64,000 nucleotides of DNA from Ruegeria atlantica (GCF_013032505.1 NZ_WQCG01000001.1:558001-622000), one strand, 5' to 3'. Shown: positions 35,140 to 45,620, counted from the stretch's first letter. The notes: generated by a model not told the origin, from the sequence alone. Program-made: numbers and translations.

Positions 35140-35920
35140 GCCCCGCCCTCAGGCCTTCGCGCACGCGATGGGCGACCTCGATGAACTCTGGCGTATCACG
35201 GATATCCAAAGGCCGTTCTTTTGGCAGAGGGCTGTCGATCACGTCTGTAATCCGCCCCGGCCGTGGGCTCATCACCACGATCTTGGTGCTCAGATACACC
35301 GCCTCTGGGATCGAGTGCGTGACGAAACCAATGGTCTTTTCCGTCCGCGCCCACAGCGCCAGAAGCTGTTCGTTCAGGTGATCCCGAACAATCTCATCCA
35401 GCGCACCAAAGGGTTCGTCCATTAGCAGGATGTCCGCGTCAAAGGCCAAGGCGCGCGCGATACTGGCCCGCTGCTGCATTCCTCCGGACAACTGCCAGGG
35501 AAACTTGCCTCCAAATCCTTCAAGATCAACAAGTTCCAGAACGTTTCTCACACGTTCATCTTGCTCAGCGGCCGAATACCCCATGATCTCAAGCGGTAGC
35601 TTGATGTTCCTAGCGATGGTGCGCCAAGGATACAGACCCGCCGCCTGAAACACGTACCCATAGGCCCGGTTCCGCCGCGCCTCATCCGGGGTCATGCCGT
35701 TGACTGTCAGGGTTCCACCCGTTGGGGTTTCCAATGCCGCGATACAGCGCAGAAAGGTGGTTTTTCCGCAGCCCGAGGGGCCAATAAAACTGACGAATTC
35801 GCCCTTGCCGACAGTCAGGTTGACGTCTTTCAACGCGTGAATCGGTCCGTCATTGGTTTGGAAGGTCAGATCCAGCTGCCTTGCCTCGATCACGGGCTGG
35901 GTAGTGCTTTCAGTATTCAT
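35123..35920 (-). CDS. ABC transporter ATP-binding protein (pyrimidine importer)
   Basis: A 265-residue ATPase of the nitrate/sulfonate/taurine-type: Walker A GPSGCGKTT, Q-loop YVFQAAGLYPW, signature LSGGMQQRASIARAL, Walker B ILLMDEPFGALD, H-loop FVTHSIPEAV. The ATG at 35920 is chosen because similarity starts shortly after and an AAGG is upstream; the longest frame adds 13 residues. Third gene of the RutR-controlled operon, 55 bases after the dihydropyrimidinase gene. Confidence 0.92.
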   Translation of the reverse strand: MNTESTTQPVIEARQLDLTFQTNDGPIHALKDVNLTVGKGEFVSFIGPSGCGKTTFLRCIAALETPTGGTLTVNGMTPDEARRNRAYGYVFQAAGLYPWRTIARNIKLPLEIMGYSAAEQDERVRNVLELVDLEGFGGKFPWQLSGGMQQRASIARALAFDADILLMDEPFGALDEIVRDHLNEQLLALWARTEKTIGFVTHSIPEAVYLSTKIVVMSPRPGRITDVIDSPLPKERPLDIRDTPEFIEVAHRVREGLRAGHADDE

Positions 35921-35975
35921 TCCATAGCCTTGAAAAGATTTGATTTTGGGTCGCCACAAAGACGACCCACACGCA

Positions 35976-37430
35976 TCATACGCCCGTCGCCGGGATGCCC
36001 GACCGCTCGATCGGTCGAGGCGCAGTCAGCTCTTTCCAGGTGCTCAACGCCTTGTTCACATGGCCATTAGGTTCGCGTGCGACAAAATCACCGTGACCTT
36101 CCTGCGTGCGAATCTCGCCGTCATGCACAGCCACATGCCCCCGCGTCAGCGTAAAGCGCGGCAGGCCTTTGACCTCTTTCCCTTCAAACACGTTGTAATC
36201 AATCGAAGATTGCTGAGTACCCGCGCTGATCGTCTTGGATTTCTCAGGGTCCCACACAACGATATCCGCATCTGCCCCAACAAGGATCGCGCCCTTTTTG
36301 GGATAGCAGTTCATTATCTTGGCGATGTTTGTTGACGTCACCGCGACGAATTCATTCATCGTCAGACGGCCTGTATTCACCCCATAGGTCCACAGCATAG
36401 GCATCCGGTCTTCCAAGCCGCCGGTGCCGTTCGGGATTTTGGTAAAGTCGCCGACACCGTACCGCTTTTGCTCCGTCGTAAAGGCGCAATGGTCTGTCGC
36501 TACAACACTCAGCGTGCCCGAGTGTAGACCATTCCACAAACTATCCTGATGTTGCTTGTTCCGGAACGGAGGGCTCATGACCCGACGTGCCGCGTGATCC
36601 CAATCGTGATGAAAATACTCGCTTTCATCCAATGTCAGGTGCTGGATCAAAGGTTCGCCCCAAACGCGCTTACCCTGCATCTTGGCCCGGCGGATCGCTT
36701 CATGCGCCTCTTCACAAGAGGTATGCACAACATAAAGCGGCACGCCTGCCATGTCGGCAATCATAATGGCGCGATTGGTCGCCTCGCCTTCAACCTGCGG
36801 CGGACGGGAATAAGCATGCGCCTCGGGGCCGTTATTGCCCTCGGCCAGTAGTTTGGCACTGAGTTCCGCCACCACATCACCGTTTTCGGCGTGAACCATC
36901 GCGATGCCGCCCAACTCTGCCAGACGCTTGAACGAAGAGAACAACTCATCATCATTCACCATCAAGGCGCCCTTGTAGGCCATAAAATGCTTGAACGTGT
37001 TGATACCGCGTGTCTCGATCACCGTCTTGATGTCATCGAACACCTGCTCGCCCCACCATGTCACAGCCATGTGGAAGGAGTAGTCACAGTTGGCACGGGT
37101 GGATTTGTTGTCCCAGCGTTTCAACGCGTCCAACAGGCTTTCACCCGGGTTCGGCAGCGCGAAATCAACGACCATCGTCGTTCCACCCGCCAGCGCAGCC
37201 CGCGTACCGCTTTCGAAATCATCGCTGGAGTAGGTGCCCATAAACGGCATCTCCAGGTGGGTATGCGGATCAATCCCACCCGGCATGACGTAACATCCCG
37301 TGGCGTCCAATTCTTTGTCACCCTTAAGATCCATCCCGATCTCTGTGATGACCCCATCATCGACCATGACATCCGCCTTGTAAGACAAGTCGGCGGTCAC
37401 AACGGTTCCGTTCTTGATAACAGTGCTCAT
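35976..37430 (-). CDS. hydA: Dihydropyrimidinase
   Basis: A 484-residue cyclic amidohydrolase that opens dihydrouracil or dihydrothymine to N-carbamoyl-beta-amino acids. Metal ligands can be placed: HTH in GGIDPHTHLEMP, the carbamylated lysine in FKHFMAYKGAL, histidines in MVHAENGD and YVVHTSCEEA, and the aspartate in VVATDHCAF. The ATG at 37430 follows GGGAGATTAG; the longest frame adds 22 unsupported residues. Second gene of the operon, between the N-carbamoyl hydrolase and the importer. Length and motifs fit dihydropyrimidinase/D-hydantoinase; context favours pyrimidines. Confidence 0.94.
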   Translation of the reverse strand: MSTVIKNGTVVTADLSYKADVMVDDGVITEIGMDLKGDKELDATGCYVMPGGIDPHTHLEMPFMGTYSSDDFESGTRAALAGGTTMVVDFALPNPGESLLDALKRWDNKSTRANCDYSFHMAVTWWGEQVFDDIKTVIETRGINTFKHFMAYKGALMVNDDELFSSFKRLAELGGIAMVHAENGDVVAELSAKLLAEGNNGPEAHAYSRPPQVEGEATNRAIMIADMAGVPLYVVHTSCEEAHEAIRRAKMQGKRVWGEPLIQHLTLDESEYFHHDWDHAARRVMSPPFRNKQHQDSLWNGLHSGTLSVVATDHCAFTTEQKRYGVGDFTKIPNGTGGLEDRMPMLWTYGVNTGRLTMNEFVAVTSTNIAKIMNCYPKKGAILVGADADIVVWDPEKSKTISAGTQQSSIDYNVFEGKEVKGLPRFTLTRGHVAVHDGEIRTQEGHGDFVAREPNGHVNKALSTWKELTAPRPIERSGIPATGV

Positions 37431-37521
37431 TCTAATCTCCCTGACGCGGTCTGCGCCGCTTGCTTGATCTGGCCAAATATATCCCGTGGAAGTCACCCAT
37501 CAGGCGACGGGGGCAGTCCCC

Positions 37522-38772
37522 CTATTCAACAATCTCCGCCGTCTCAACGACCGCATGGAACAGAACATCCGTCCCGGCTGCAGCCCAGTCCTTGCTGATT
37601 TCTTCAGCCTCGTTATGGCTCAGACCATCGACACAAGGGCACATGACCATCGCGGTCGGTGCCACCCGATTGATCCAGCAGGCATCATGCCCTGCACCTG
37701 AGATGATGTCGGTGTGCGAATACCCCAATCGCTCAGCCGCGTCCCGAACCGCAGCGACACACCCTTCGTCGAACTTTACCGGGTCAAATCCGCCAACTTT
37801 TTCGAACTCGATTTGGAGGCCCATCTCTTCCACGATATCCTCGGCGGCAACGCGCAGACGGTTTTCCATGTCCTTGATCACCGCCAATTCGGGCGAACGG
37901 AAATCGACAGTGAACACTGCTTTACCGGGGATCACGTTGCGAGAGTTCGGATAAACGTCAATATGCCCTGCCGCCCCAACCGCATGGGGCGCATGCGACC
38001 AGGCGATCTCATCCACCTTCTCAAGGATACGCGCCATCGCCAGCCCTGCGTTTTTGCGCATCGGCATCGGCGTCGAGCCGGTATGTGCGTCCTTTCCGGT
38101 CACGGTGACCTGCGTCCAGCTTAGCCCCTGCCCGTGCGTCACAACGCCAATGTCCTTGCCTTCGGCCTCAAGGATCGGCCCCTGTTCAATATGCAACTCA
38201 AAGAAAGCATGCATCTTGCGGGCACCGACCTCTTCGTCTCCCCGCCAGCCGATGCGCTTTAGCTCATCGCCGAAGGTCTTGCCTTCGGCATCTTCGCGGT
38301 CATAGGCCCAGTCCTGCGTGTGCATCCCGGCAAATACGCCCGAAGACAGCATCGCCGGCGCATAGCGCGTGCCCTCTTCGTTGGTCCAGTTGGTCGCGAC
38401 AATCGGATGTTTGGTTTTGATGCCCAAATCATTGAGCGTTCGGATAATCTCCAGCCCACCCAATACGCCCAACACGCCGTCATACTTGCCGCCGGTTGGT
38501 TGGGTATCCAGATGTGAGCCAACATAGACCGGCAGAGCGTTGGGGTCAGTGCCCACGCGATGAGCGAACATGTTGCCCATCTGATCCAAACCCATGGTGC
38601 AGCCGGCGTCTTCGCACCACTTTTGAAACAAAGCGCGCCCCTCTGCGTCTTCATCCGTCAGGGTCTGGCGGTTGTTGCCCCCCGCAACACCGGGGCCGAT
38701 CTTGGCCATCTCCATCAGGCTATCCCAAAGTCTGTCGCCATTGATCCTGAGGTTTTGCGCCGGAGCTGCCAT
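37522..38772 (-). CDS. N-carbamoyl-beta-alanine amidohydrolase type Zn hydrolase (M20 family)
   Basis: A 416-residue metallopeptidase-fold amidase, of the Zn-dependent hydantoinase/carbamoylase family. Expected reaction: N-carbamoyl-beta-alanine to beta-alanine, CO2 and ammonia, the third step of reductive pyrimidine breakdown. Seen: VGSHLDTQPTGGKYDGVLGV with metal His and bridging Asp, NWTNEEGTRYAPAM with catalytic Glu, ELHIEQGPILE and a late GHDACW. The ATG at 38772 is taken with GGGAAGAACAAG upstream. First gene of the operon, 48 bases downstream of the RutR box. Allantoate amidohydrolase is the main alternative. Confidence 0.9.
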   Translation of the reverse strand: MAAPAQNLRINGDRLWDSLMEMAKIGPGVAGGNNRQTLTDEDAEGRALFQKWCEDAGCTMGLDQMGNMFAHRVGTDPNALPVYVGSHLDTQPTGGKYDGVLGVLGGLEIIRTLNDLGIKTKHPIVATNWTNEEGTRYAPAMLSSGVFAGMHTQDWAYDREDAEGKTFGDELKRIGWRGDEEVGARKMHAFFELHIEQGPILEAEGKDIGVVTHGQGLSWTQVTVTGKDAHTGSTPMPMRKNAGLAMARILEKVDEIAWSHAPHAVGAAGHIDVYPNSRNVIPGKAVFTVDFRSPELAVIKDMENRLRVAAEDIVEEMGLQIEFEKVGGFDPVKFDEGCVAAVRDAAERLGYSHTDIISGAGHDACWINRVAPTAMVMCPCVDGLSHNEAEEISKDWAAAGTDVLFHAVVETAEIVE

Positions 38773-38820
38773 CTTGTTCTTCCCTGTTGCTTGCGATTTG
38801 GCTCGCTTTTGGTGTCTTGA

Positions 38821-38838
38821 TTTGACCATCTGGTCAAA
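38821..38838. promoter_or_regulatory. rutR box: RutR operator, perfect palindrome
   Basis: TTTGACCA-TC-TGGTCAAA contains the published RutR recognition sequence TTGACCANNTGGTCAA without a mismatch. It lies between the divergent hydrolase operon (start 48 bases away) and rutR (start 105 bases away), fitting control of both by the regulator encoded alongside. Confidence 0.92.
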
Positions 38839-38943
38839 CTCACGCTATCACGGGTTCGACATCAGTCAAGAAATTGCATGGTGCCGCCGGAAAATTCGGC
38901 ATATTTGGTGCCCGCTTGGCGGAAAAAGAGACAGTCAGGAAAC

Positions 38944-39552
38944 ATGCCCAAAGACCGCGCCCCGACCCGAATTCAGAAAAAGAACCGCGCCGCGATTCTC
39001 GAAGCCGCACTGAATGTGTTTTCGGCGCATGGCTTTCGTGGGGCGACCGTCGATCAAATCGCGACCGAGGCCGGGCTGAGCAAACCAAACCTGTTGTATT
39101 ATTTCCCGTCGAAAGAGGCGATCCACACAGCCCTGCTGTCAGGCCTGCTGGAGGTCTGGCTTGCCCCACTGCATGATCTGGACGCGGATGGCGATCCGAT
39201 GGAAGAAATCCTCGCCTATATCCGCCGTAAGCTGGAAATGAGCCGAGACCTGCCGCGCGAAAGCCGTTTGTTTGCAAACGAGCTTGTTCAGGGCGCTCCG
39301 CGCATCCACGAATCTCTGTCGCGCGACCTTAAATCTCTGGTGGATGAGAAAACGGCAATACTCACACGGTGGATGGATCAAGGCAAAATCGCGCGCCTGC
39401 ACCCCCATCACCTGATCTTTTCAATCTGGGCGCTGACACAGCACTACGCCGACTTCGACGTTCAGGTCCGCGCAATTCTGGGTGACGAAGACCCATTTGA
39501 AGGGGCCGAGCCGTTTATCGACACGCTCTACCGCAAACTTCTGACGCCATAA
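38944..39552 (+). CDS. rutR: RutR-like TetR-family regulator of pyrimidine catabolism
   Basis: A 202-residue TetR regulator closely resembling E. coli RutR: AAILEAALNVFSAHGFRGAT and VDQIATEAGLSKPNLLYYFPSKEAI in the HTH, then VWLAPLHDLDADGDP, RLFANELVQGAPRI and IFSIWALTQHYADFDVQVRA, the uracil-pocket region. The ATG at 38944 has AGGAAAC upstream; the longer frame is not supported. Known RutR releases DNA when uracil or thymine binds. Its own target palindrome lies just upstream. Confidence 0.93.
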   Translation: MPKDRAPTRIQKKNRAAILEAALNVFSAHGFRGATVDQIATEAGLSKPNLLYYFPSKEAIHTALLSGLLEVWLAPLHDLDADGDPMEEILAYIRRKLEMSRDLPRESRLFANELVQGAPRIHESLSRDLKSLVDEKTAILTRWMDQGKIARLHPHHLIFSIWALTQHYADFDVQVRAILGDEDPFEGAEPFIDTLYRKLLTP

Positions 39553-39582
39553 TCGGCGCGACGTTATCCGCCACGCCATTGA

Positions 39583-41013
39583 TCAGGTGATGTCGGCAGA
39601 ATGCCATACGTTTTTTACGATCATGTAGTTGTCCAGCCCCTCGGTGCCGCCTTCGCGACCATATCCGCTGGATTTCACACCGCCAAAGGGCGTTTCAGGC
39701 ATGGATGCCTCAAGCGTGTTGATAGACAGGTTGCCGACCTCGACCTCGTCAATCAATCGATCAATATAGTCCGCGCGATTTGTAAATGCGTAACCGGCCA
39801 ACCCATAGGGCACCGAGTTTGCTTTGCCGATTGCGTCATCCAGTGAGGATACCGGATTGATCACAGCCACCGGACCAAAAGGTTCCTCCTGCATGATCCG
39901 GGCGTTGTCGGGCACGTTCAGCAGGACGGTGGGCTGAAAGAAGTACCCTTTGTCGCCATGTTTGGCGCCACCCGTGGCAACCGTCGCACCCTTTTCACGG
40001 GCGTCTTCCACCAATTCGGTCAGTGCAGGCACCCGCCGGTCATTTGCCAAAGGCCCCATTTCCACATTTTGGTCCATTCCGTTTCCGACAATAGTTGCCG
40101 CAGCGCGTTCAACGAAAGTTGTGGCGTAATCGTCAAAGATGCTCTCATGCGCAAAGAACCTTGTGGGCGATGTGCAAACCTGCCCGGCATTGCGCATTTT
40201 TCGAACTGCGCTTGAGATCCCGGCCGCTTTCACATCTGTGTCTTCGCAGACAATTACTGGCGCGTGGCCACCAAGTTCCATCAGCACCGAAGTCATATGT
40301 TCTGAGGCCAAAGTAGTCAGATGTCGCCCCACAGCGGTTGAGCCGGTGAAAGCCACAAGCCTTACAGGGTCCTGCGGGATGAGGTGGCCTGAGATTTCTG
40401 CCGGCTCTCCGAACACCAGGTTCAGGACGCCTGCAGGAAGACCGGCATCTTCGAAGGCTTTTGCAATATGTATTGCCCCCGCGGGTGTTTCTTCTGCCGC
40501 CTTCAGGATGATCGAGCAGCCCGAGGCCAGCGCGCCAGCGATTTTGCGTGCAGGTTGGCTCATCGGGAAATTCCAGGGTGAAAAGGCTGCGACGACACCG
40601 ATAGGCTGGTGATGAACGGAAAACTTGTGACCTGGAGCCGCAGGGATGACCCGCCCATAGGTCCGCATCGCCTCGCCCGCGTCCCATTCAAAAAACTCTG
40701 CCCCTCGGATAACCTCAAGCCTGGCCTGCTTCAGCGGCTTGCCGTGTTCCATGGTGATAGCATGGGCAATCTTTTCCTGACGTTCCCGCATCAGCGCAGC
40801 AGCGCGCAGGATTGTATCGGAACGTTCGCGCGGTGAGGTGCGACTCCATACGCGAAACCCTCGGACTGCAGCCTCTAGGGCGTCATCCAGATCCTGCTTT
40901 GAGGCGCATGGAAGACGACCGATTTCATCCTCGGTCGCCGGATTCACAACCGGAATGTCGCGGCTGGTTGTGCGCCATTTGCCTGCAATGAACAGCTTGA
41001 GCTCAGGATACAT
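39583..41013 (-). CDS. NAD(P)-dependent aldehyde dehydrogenase (succinate-semialdehyde type)
   Basis: A 476-residue aldehyde dehydrogenase. Seen: FSPWNFPMSQPARKIAGALASG, VAFTGSTAVGRHL, the general-base Glu in MELGGHAPVIV, catalytic Cys in NAGQVCTSPTRFF, and EEPFGPVAVI. Closest by eye to GabD-like succinate-semialdehyde dehydrogenases, but aminomuconate- or malonate-semialdehyde substrates cannot be excluded. The ATG at 41013 with GGAGG is preferred over one nine codons upstream. It lies downstream of the LysR gene, with a T-N11-A motif in the gap, so belongs to the catabolic block of 39.6-47.4 kb. Confidence 0.88.
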   Translation of the reverse strand: MYPELKLFIAGKWRTTSRDIPVVNPATEDEIGRLPCASKQDLDDALEAAVRGFRVWSRTSPRERSDTILRAAALMRERQEKIAHAITMEHGKPLKQARLEVIRGAEFFEWDAGEAMRTYGRVIPAAPGHKFSVHHQPIGVVAAFSPWNFPMSQPARKIAGALASGCSIILKAAEETPAGAIHIAKAFEDAGLPAGVLNLVFGEPAEISGHLIPQDPVRLVAFTGSTAVGRHLTTLASEHMTSVLMELGGHAPVIVCEDTDVKAAGISSAVRKMRNAGQVCTSPTRFFAHESIFDDYATTFVERAAATIVGNGMDQNVEMGPLANDRRVPALTELVEDAREKGATVATGGAKHGDKGYFFQPTVLLNVPDNARIMQEEPFGPVAVINPVSSLDDAIGKANSVPYGLAGYAFTNRADYIDRLIDEVEVGNLSINTLEASMPETPFGGVKSSGYGREGGTEGLDNYMIVKNVWHSADIT

Positions 41014-41090
41014 GAAACCGTTGCCTCCGAATTTGACCATTTCAAATCACGCAAAGGCTGGCATTACTTCAAGTGAATTGGGGGAATACT

Positions 41091-41111
41091 GATATCAATT
41101 TGGCGAATACC
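41091..41111. promoter_or_regulatory. Candidate LysR box upstream of the aldehyde dehydrogenase gene
   Basis: GATAT-N11-ATACC, one mismatch from the motif found twice more in this block (42884-42908 and 43944-43964). It lies 77 bases upstream of the aldehyde dehydrogenase start, between that gene and the LysR gene. Confidence 0.5.
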
Positions 41112-41116
41112 TGACC

Positions 41117-42061
41117 TCATTTCCGCTGCGCCGCCTCATGCAGCGCCGATTTGAAGGCCCGACCGGCGGGCGAAAGATCGGCATCTGCCCGAAACGAGAC
41201 GCCAATCGGCCCTTGGCCAAATGGGACGTCCCAATCCAAAGGCGATAAGTAGCCGTGGGCGATGTCCTGCGAAACGACCTCGGCCGGCATTAGCCCGATC
41301 AGATCCCGCGACTGTAACAGGGCCCGGTTGGTCAGGTAGGACACGGATTCGATCATCACAGGCGGGACGTACTGCTGCTGACCAACGAAGAAATGATCAA
41401 GCTGACGCCGCAGCGTGGTTTCAAGCGGTGGCACAATCCAGCCAAAAGGTTTGATCTGCGCGAACGAGATGTTTTGACGTTCGGACAAGGGATGCTGATT
41501 GCCGACAATCGCCAGAATACGGTCTTCAAACAGCTTTTCCTGCCTGATCTTATCGCGATGCCGATGGGATGGCAGGCGCCCGACCACCATATCGATCTCG
41601 CCCGAAAGCAACCGTGGCATCAGGACTTCGTTCGTGCCTTCGTTAATCTTGATGGCCACGTTCGGACGGTCAGCGAGCAGGATTTCAATAGCCGTTGGCA
41701 GAAGGCTGGTCGAGGCTGCCAGTAGAGTTCCTACCACAACGCGGCCTGCATTTCCTTCGTTCAGGTCGTCCAGTTCCTGCGCGGCGTTCGAGACCTGCGC
41801 AAAGATCAGTTTGCCATGACGGATCAGGGTTTCTCCAAACACAGTCGGGATCACGCCCCGGTTGGTTCTGCTGAACAGCTTGACCTCAAAGTCCAGTTCA
41901 AGATCCTGAATCATCTTAGTTGCTGCGGGTTGAGAAATACCCAGCTCGCGTGCTGCGTTCTGGATGTTTCCATGTGCACCCACAGCAACCAGCAGGCGCA
42001 GTTGGCGCAGTTTCAGCCGGGTCAGGGCGCGATCGACGATGCGTGAGTGACGTCCCACCAC
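41117..42061 (-). CDS. LysR-family regulator of the 39.6-47.4 kb catabolic block
   Basis: A 314-residue LysR-type regulator: N-terminal winged HTH (LRQLRLLVAVGAHGNIQNAARELGISQPAATKMIQDLE, given here in outline: residues 18-55) and an effector-binding domain from about residue 100, related to the CbhR/GbpR-like group that sense aromatic or sugar acids. Its start lies two bases after the aspartate-dehydrogenase stop, so it is in the same operon. Its binding sites are probably the three GATAT-N11 motifs. Confidence 0.9.
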   Translation of the reverse strand: MVGRHSRIVDRALTRLKLRQLRLLVAVGAHGNIQNAARELGISQPAATKMIQDLELDFEVKLFSRTNRGVIPTVFGETLIRHGKLIFAQVSNAAQELDDLNEGNAGRVVVGTLLAASTSLLPTAIEILLADRPNVAIKINEGTNEVLMPRLLSGEIDMVVGRLPSHRHRDKIRQEKLFEDRILAIVGNQHPLSERQNISFAQIKPFGWIVPPLETTLRRQLDHFFVGQQQYVPPVMIESVSYLTNRALLQSRDLIGLMPAEVVSQDIAHGYLSPLDWDVPFGQGPIGVSFRADADLSPAGRAFKSALHEAAQRK

Positions 42062-42063
42062 GA

Positions 42064-42837
42064 TCAGATCACAATTGGGTCCAGAAGCTGTTCGACCTTG
42101 GCCACCACGCTCATGGCCGCCAGGGCAGAACTGCGTGGATTGTCCGGCAGGGACTTCCCACTGATCTGGAAATGAAACCGCCCGAATTCGCCTTGGGCCT
42201 CGATCTCGTGAGTGTTGCCGTTGGCTGAAGGGTCCGCAATCAGTTGAACCTGCGTGTCATCGAACCCTAGCCCAGCCAAAGCGACTGCCGCCGCCACGTT
42301 TGCATTTTTGGGATAGTTCAGCGCGGCCTCGCGAGCGGTGCCACTGAAATGCGTTTCGGCCTTGGTGAGATTTGCGAGGTCTAACTTGTCCTCAGCCATT
42401 GAACCTTTCCAGCCCTGCGGTGGCTTGCGCCCGACATAGATAACCTTGTCCAACTTGCCGGTCGCAGCCGCACCAAGACAATCCAGCGCACCGATGGCGC
42501 CACTGGCCAGATGCAGTTTGGCCCCCGAGTCGCGAGCGGAGGACTCCAGTGCATCCGCGACCTGCCGGTCTGCCAATGCGCCGATGGATACGGTGACCAT
42601 ATCAATGCCACGGGACAAAACCGGAGGACCGTACTCCGCCAACGCCTGATGGCCCGCGCAGTCGATAACCAGTTCTGCCCTGGAAGTGAGATCATTTACA
42701 GAGCTCACAAATAAACCCGGGTCCTGCGAAACGCTACTTGCGCGAACCAGAACCGCATGAACTTGATGCCCTCGTGCCTGAATGGCATCCAGGACATGCT
42801 GCGCGATCGCGCCTTTTCCAATCAATCCAATCTTCAT
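42064..42837 (-). CDS. nadX: Aspartate dehydrogenase-like oxidoreductase (NadX family)
   Basis: A 257-residue NAD(P)-dependent enzyme of the aspartate dehydrogenase family, which converts aspartate and iminoaspartate/oxaloacetate. Seen: Rossmann motif LIGKGAIAQHV, SIGALADRQVADAL, SGAIGALDCLGAA, the RKPPQGWKGS substrate region and NYPKNANVAAAVALAGLG, with the family's catalytic His further on in the NTHEIEAQGEFG stretch. In NAD synthesis this protein makes iminoaspartate; beside a ring-cleaving dioxygenase and a TRAP importer a catabolic role with another amino acid is possible. Divergent from the DapA-family gene across a 145-base control region. Confidence 0.88.
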   Translation of the reverse strand: MKIGLIGKGAIAQHVLDAIQARGHQVHAVLVRASSVSQDPGLFVSSVNDLTSRAELVIDCAGHQALAEYGPPVLSRGIDMVTVSIGALADRQVADALESSARDSGAKLHLASGAIGALDCLGAAATGKLDKVIYVGRKPPQGWKGSMAEDKLDLANLTKAETHFSGTAREAALNYPKNANVAAAVALAGLGFDDTQVQLIADPSANGNTHEIEAQGEFGRFHFQISGKSLPDNPRSSALAAMSVVAKVEQLLDPIVI

Positions 42838-42883
42838 GCGGCAAACTTAACCCAGTGCCAAAGATTCCTAAATTGATATTCTA

Positions 42884-42908
42884 TGGATATTCTAATTTCT
42901 GATATCCA
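42884..42908. promoter_or_regulatory. LysR box in the divergent control region
   Basis: TGGATAT-N11-ATATCCA: perfect 7-bp arms with an 11-base spacer, the classic T-N11-A form of LysR sites. It lies 46 bases before the aspartate-dehydrogenase start and 74 bases before the DapA-family start. An extra GATATTCTA half-like repeat lies at 42875-42883. Confidence 0.75.
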
Positions 42909-42982
42909 ATTCCCAGCTTTCGCATTGGATCAGACGATATGATCGGGCTTTCTTAGCAGGATAACCAAAAGGTCCGCCTGAT

Positions 42983-43936
42983 ATGAATTACTCTAAACAC
43001 GATGCAAAAGCCTATGCGCGCGAGCACATGACCGGTATCTGGGCGGCGGCCCTGAACCCGTTCAACGAAGATTTGTCACTGGATGAGGCAGGCCTGAGGT
43101 CAAACATCCGCCACTGGATCGACGATCTGGATATTCAGGGCCTGTTCGTTGCGGGGAAACAGGGCGAGTTTTTTTCGATGAGCCTTGATGAGCGCAAGCG
43201 CAACTTTGAAATTGCGGTCGATGAATGCGCAGGCAAGGCCGGTGTGATCGTCTCGGTCTCGGACCAGAACATGGACACGGCGCTGGAACTGGCCCGCCAT
43301 GCGCAGGATTGCGGAGCTGATTACATAGTTCTGCACGCGCCTGTCCTGAGCTTTGTTCAGGATCGTGGTGAAGTTCTTTACCAGTACTACAAACGGTTCT
43401 GCGATGAACTGGACATCGGGATCGCCATGTGGAGCCACCCTGACAGCGGCTACCTGATGCAGCCCGAAGAATGCGCGCGGATCGCTGAGCTGCCCAATAT
43501 CGTGGCGATCAAATACTCAGTCCCACGTGAGATGTATGTGAAATTGACTCATATGGTTGGTGACAAAATCCATGTCTCAACCTCGGCCGAACATGAATGG
43601 TTGGACAATATTCTGGAGCTTGATTGGAAGTTGTACCTTTGCTCGTCCCCGCCCTATCAAATCCAGTCCAAGAACGATCAGCGCATGAATGAATACACGC
43701 GGCTGGCCTTTGCGGGAAAAGCAGACGAGGCGCGCAGAGTTTTTGACAGCCTGAACCCGGTTCGTGATGCGATAAAACGAACCAAACCTGCGGACAAACC
43801 CACAGCTTTCGGCAAGTACTGGCAAGAGCTGCTGGGGCAGACCGGAGGGCGCGTGCGGCCCCCGATGCTTGAACTGACGGATGCGGAAAAAGAGATCATC
43901 CGCAAAGGGTTCGAGGAATGCGGCTTAAAGCCCTAA
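42983..43936 (+). CDS. DapA-family (class I aldolase-like) lyase of unknown substrate
   Basis: A 317-residue TIM-barrel protein of the dihydrodipicolinate synthase/N-acetylneuraminate lyase family. The Schiff-base lysine is present (Lys177 in VAIKYSVP) and the fold-typical GEFFSMSLDERK stretch is seen in place of the GE-x2-LT motif. However, the P-Y-Y catalytic tyrosine motif of DapA is replaced by APVLSF, and the arginine that binds the pyruvyl carboxylate is not evident. So it is unlikely to be a lysine biosynthesis enzyme; a retro-aldol, hydratase or deaminating reaction in the catabolic block is more likely. Confidence 0.86.
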   Translation: MNYSKHDAKAYAREHMTGIWAAALNPFNEDLSLDEAGLRSNIRHWIDDLDIQGLFVAGKQGEFFSMSLDERKRNFEIAVDECAGKAGVIVSVSDQNMDTALELARHAQDCGADYIVLHAPVLSFVQDRGEVLYQYYKRFCDELDIGIAMWSHPDSGYLMQPEECARIAELPNIVAIKYSVPREMYVKLTHMVGDKIHVSTSAEHEWLDNILELDWKLYLCSSPPYQIQSKNDQRMNEYTRLAFAGKADEARRVFDSLNPVRDAIKRTKPADKPTAFGKYWQELLGQTGGRVRPPMLELTDAEKEIIRKGFEECGLKP

Positions 43937-43943
43937 CCGCATC

Positions 43944-43964
43944 GATATAAGCAAATCGGATATC
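43944..43964. promoter_or_regulatory. Candidate LysR box upstream of the dioxygenase/TRAP genes
   Basis: GATAT-N11-ATATC, perfect 5-bp arms with an 11-base spacer, in the 95-base gap after the DapA-family gene and 67 bases before the dioxygenase start. Same half-sites as at 42884-42908, suggesting a second promoter for dioxygenase and transporter genes. Confidence 0.6.
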
Positions 43965-43977
43965 TAGATGCGGATAA

Positions 43978-45574
<1,597 letters not shown>

Positions 45575-45591
45575 AGTTGAACGTTTCAAGG

Positions 45592-45620
45592 AAAGGGCGC
45601 GGGTCGATCCTGCGCCCTTT
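45592..45620 (+). other. Intercistronic hairpin between the second dctP and dctQ
   Basis: AAAGGGCGC and GCGCCCTTT pair perfectly around an 11-base loop that can itself pair partly; only TT follows. It parallels the hairpin at 4537-4562 in the first TRAP operon and may set the excess of binding protein over permease. Confidence 0.6.

Noticed and set aside
37467-37490. RutR-like half-site (TGGCCAAA) between the hydrolase and hydA
   Set aside because: Only one arm matches; the gap is inside an operon that already has a perfect box upstream.
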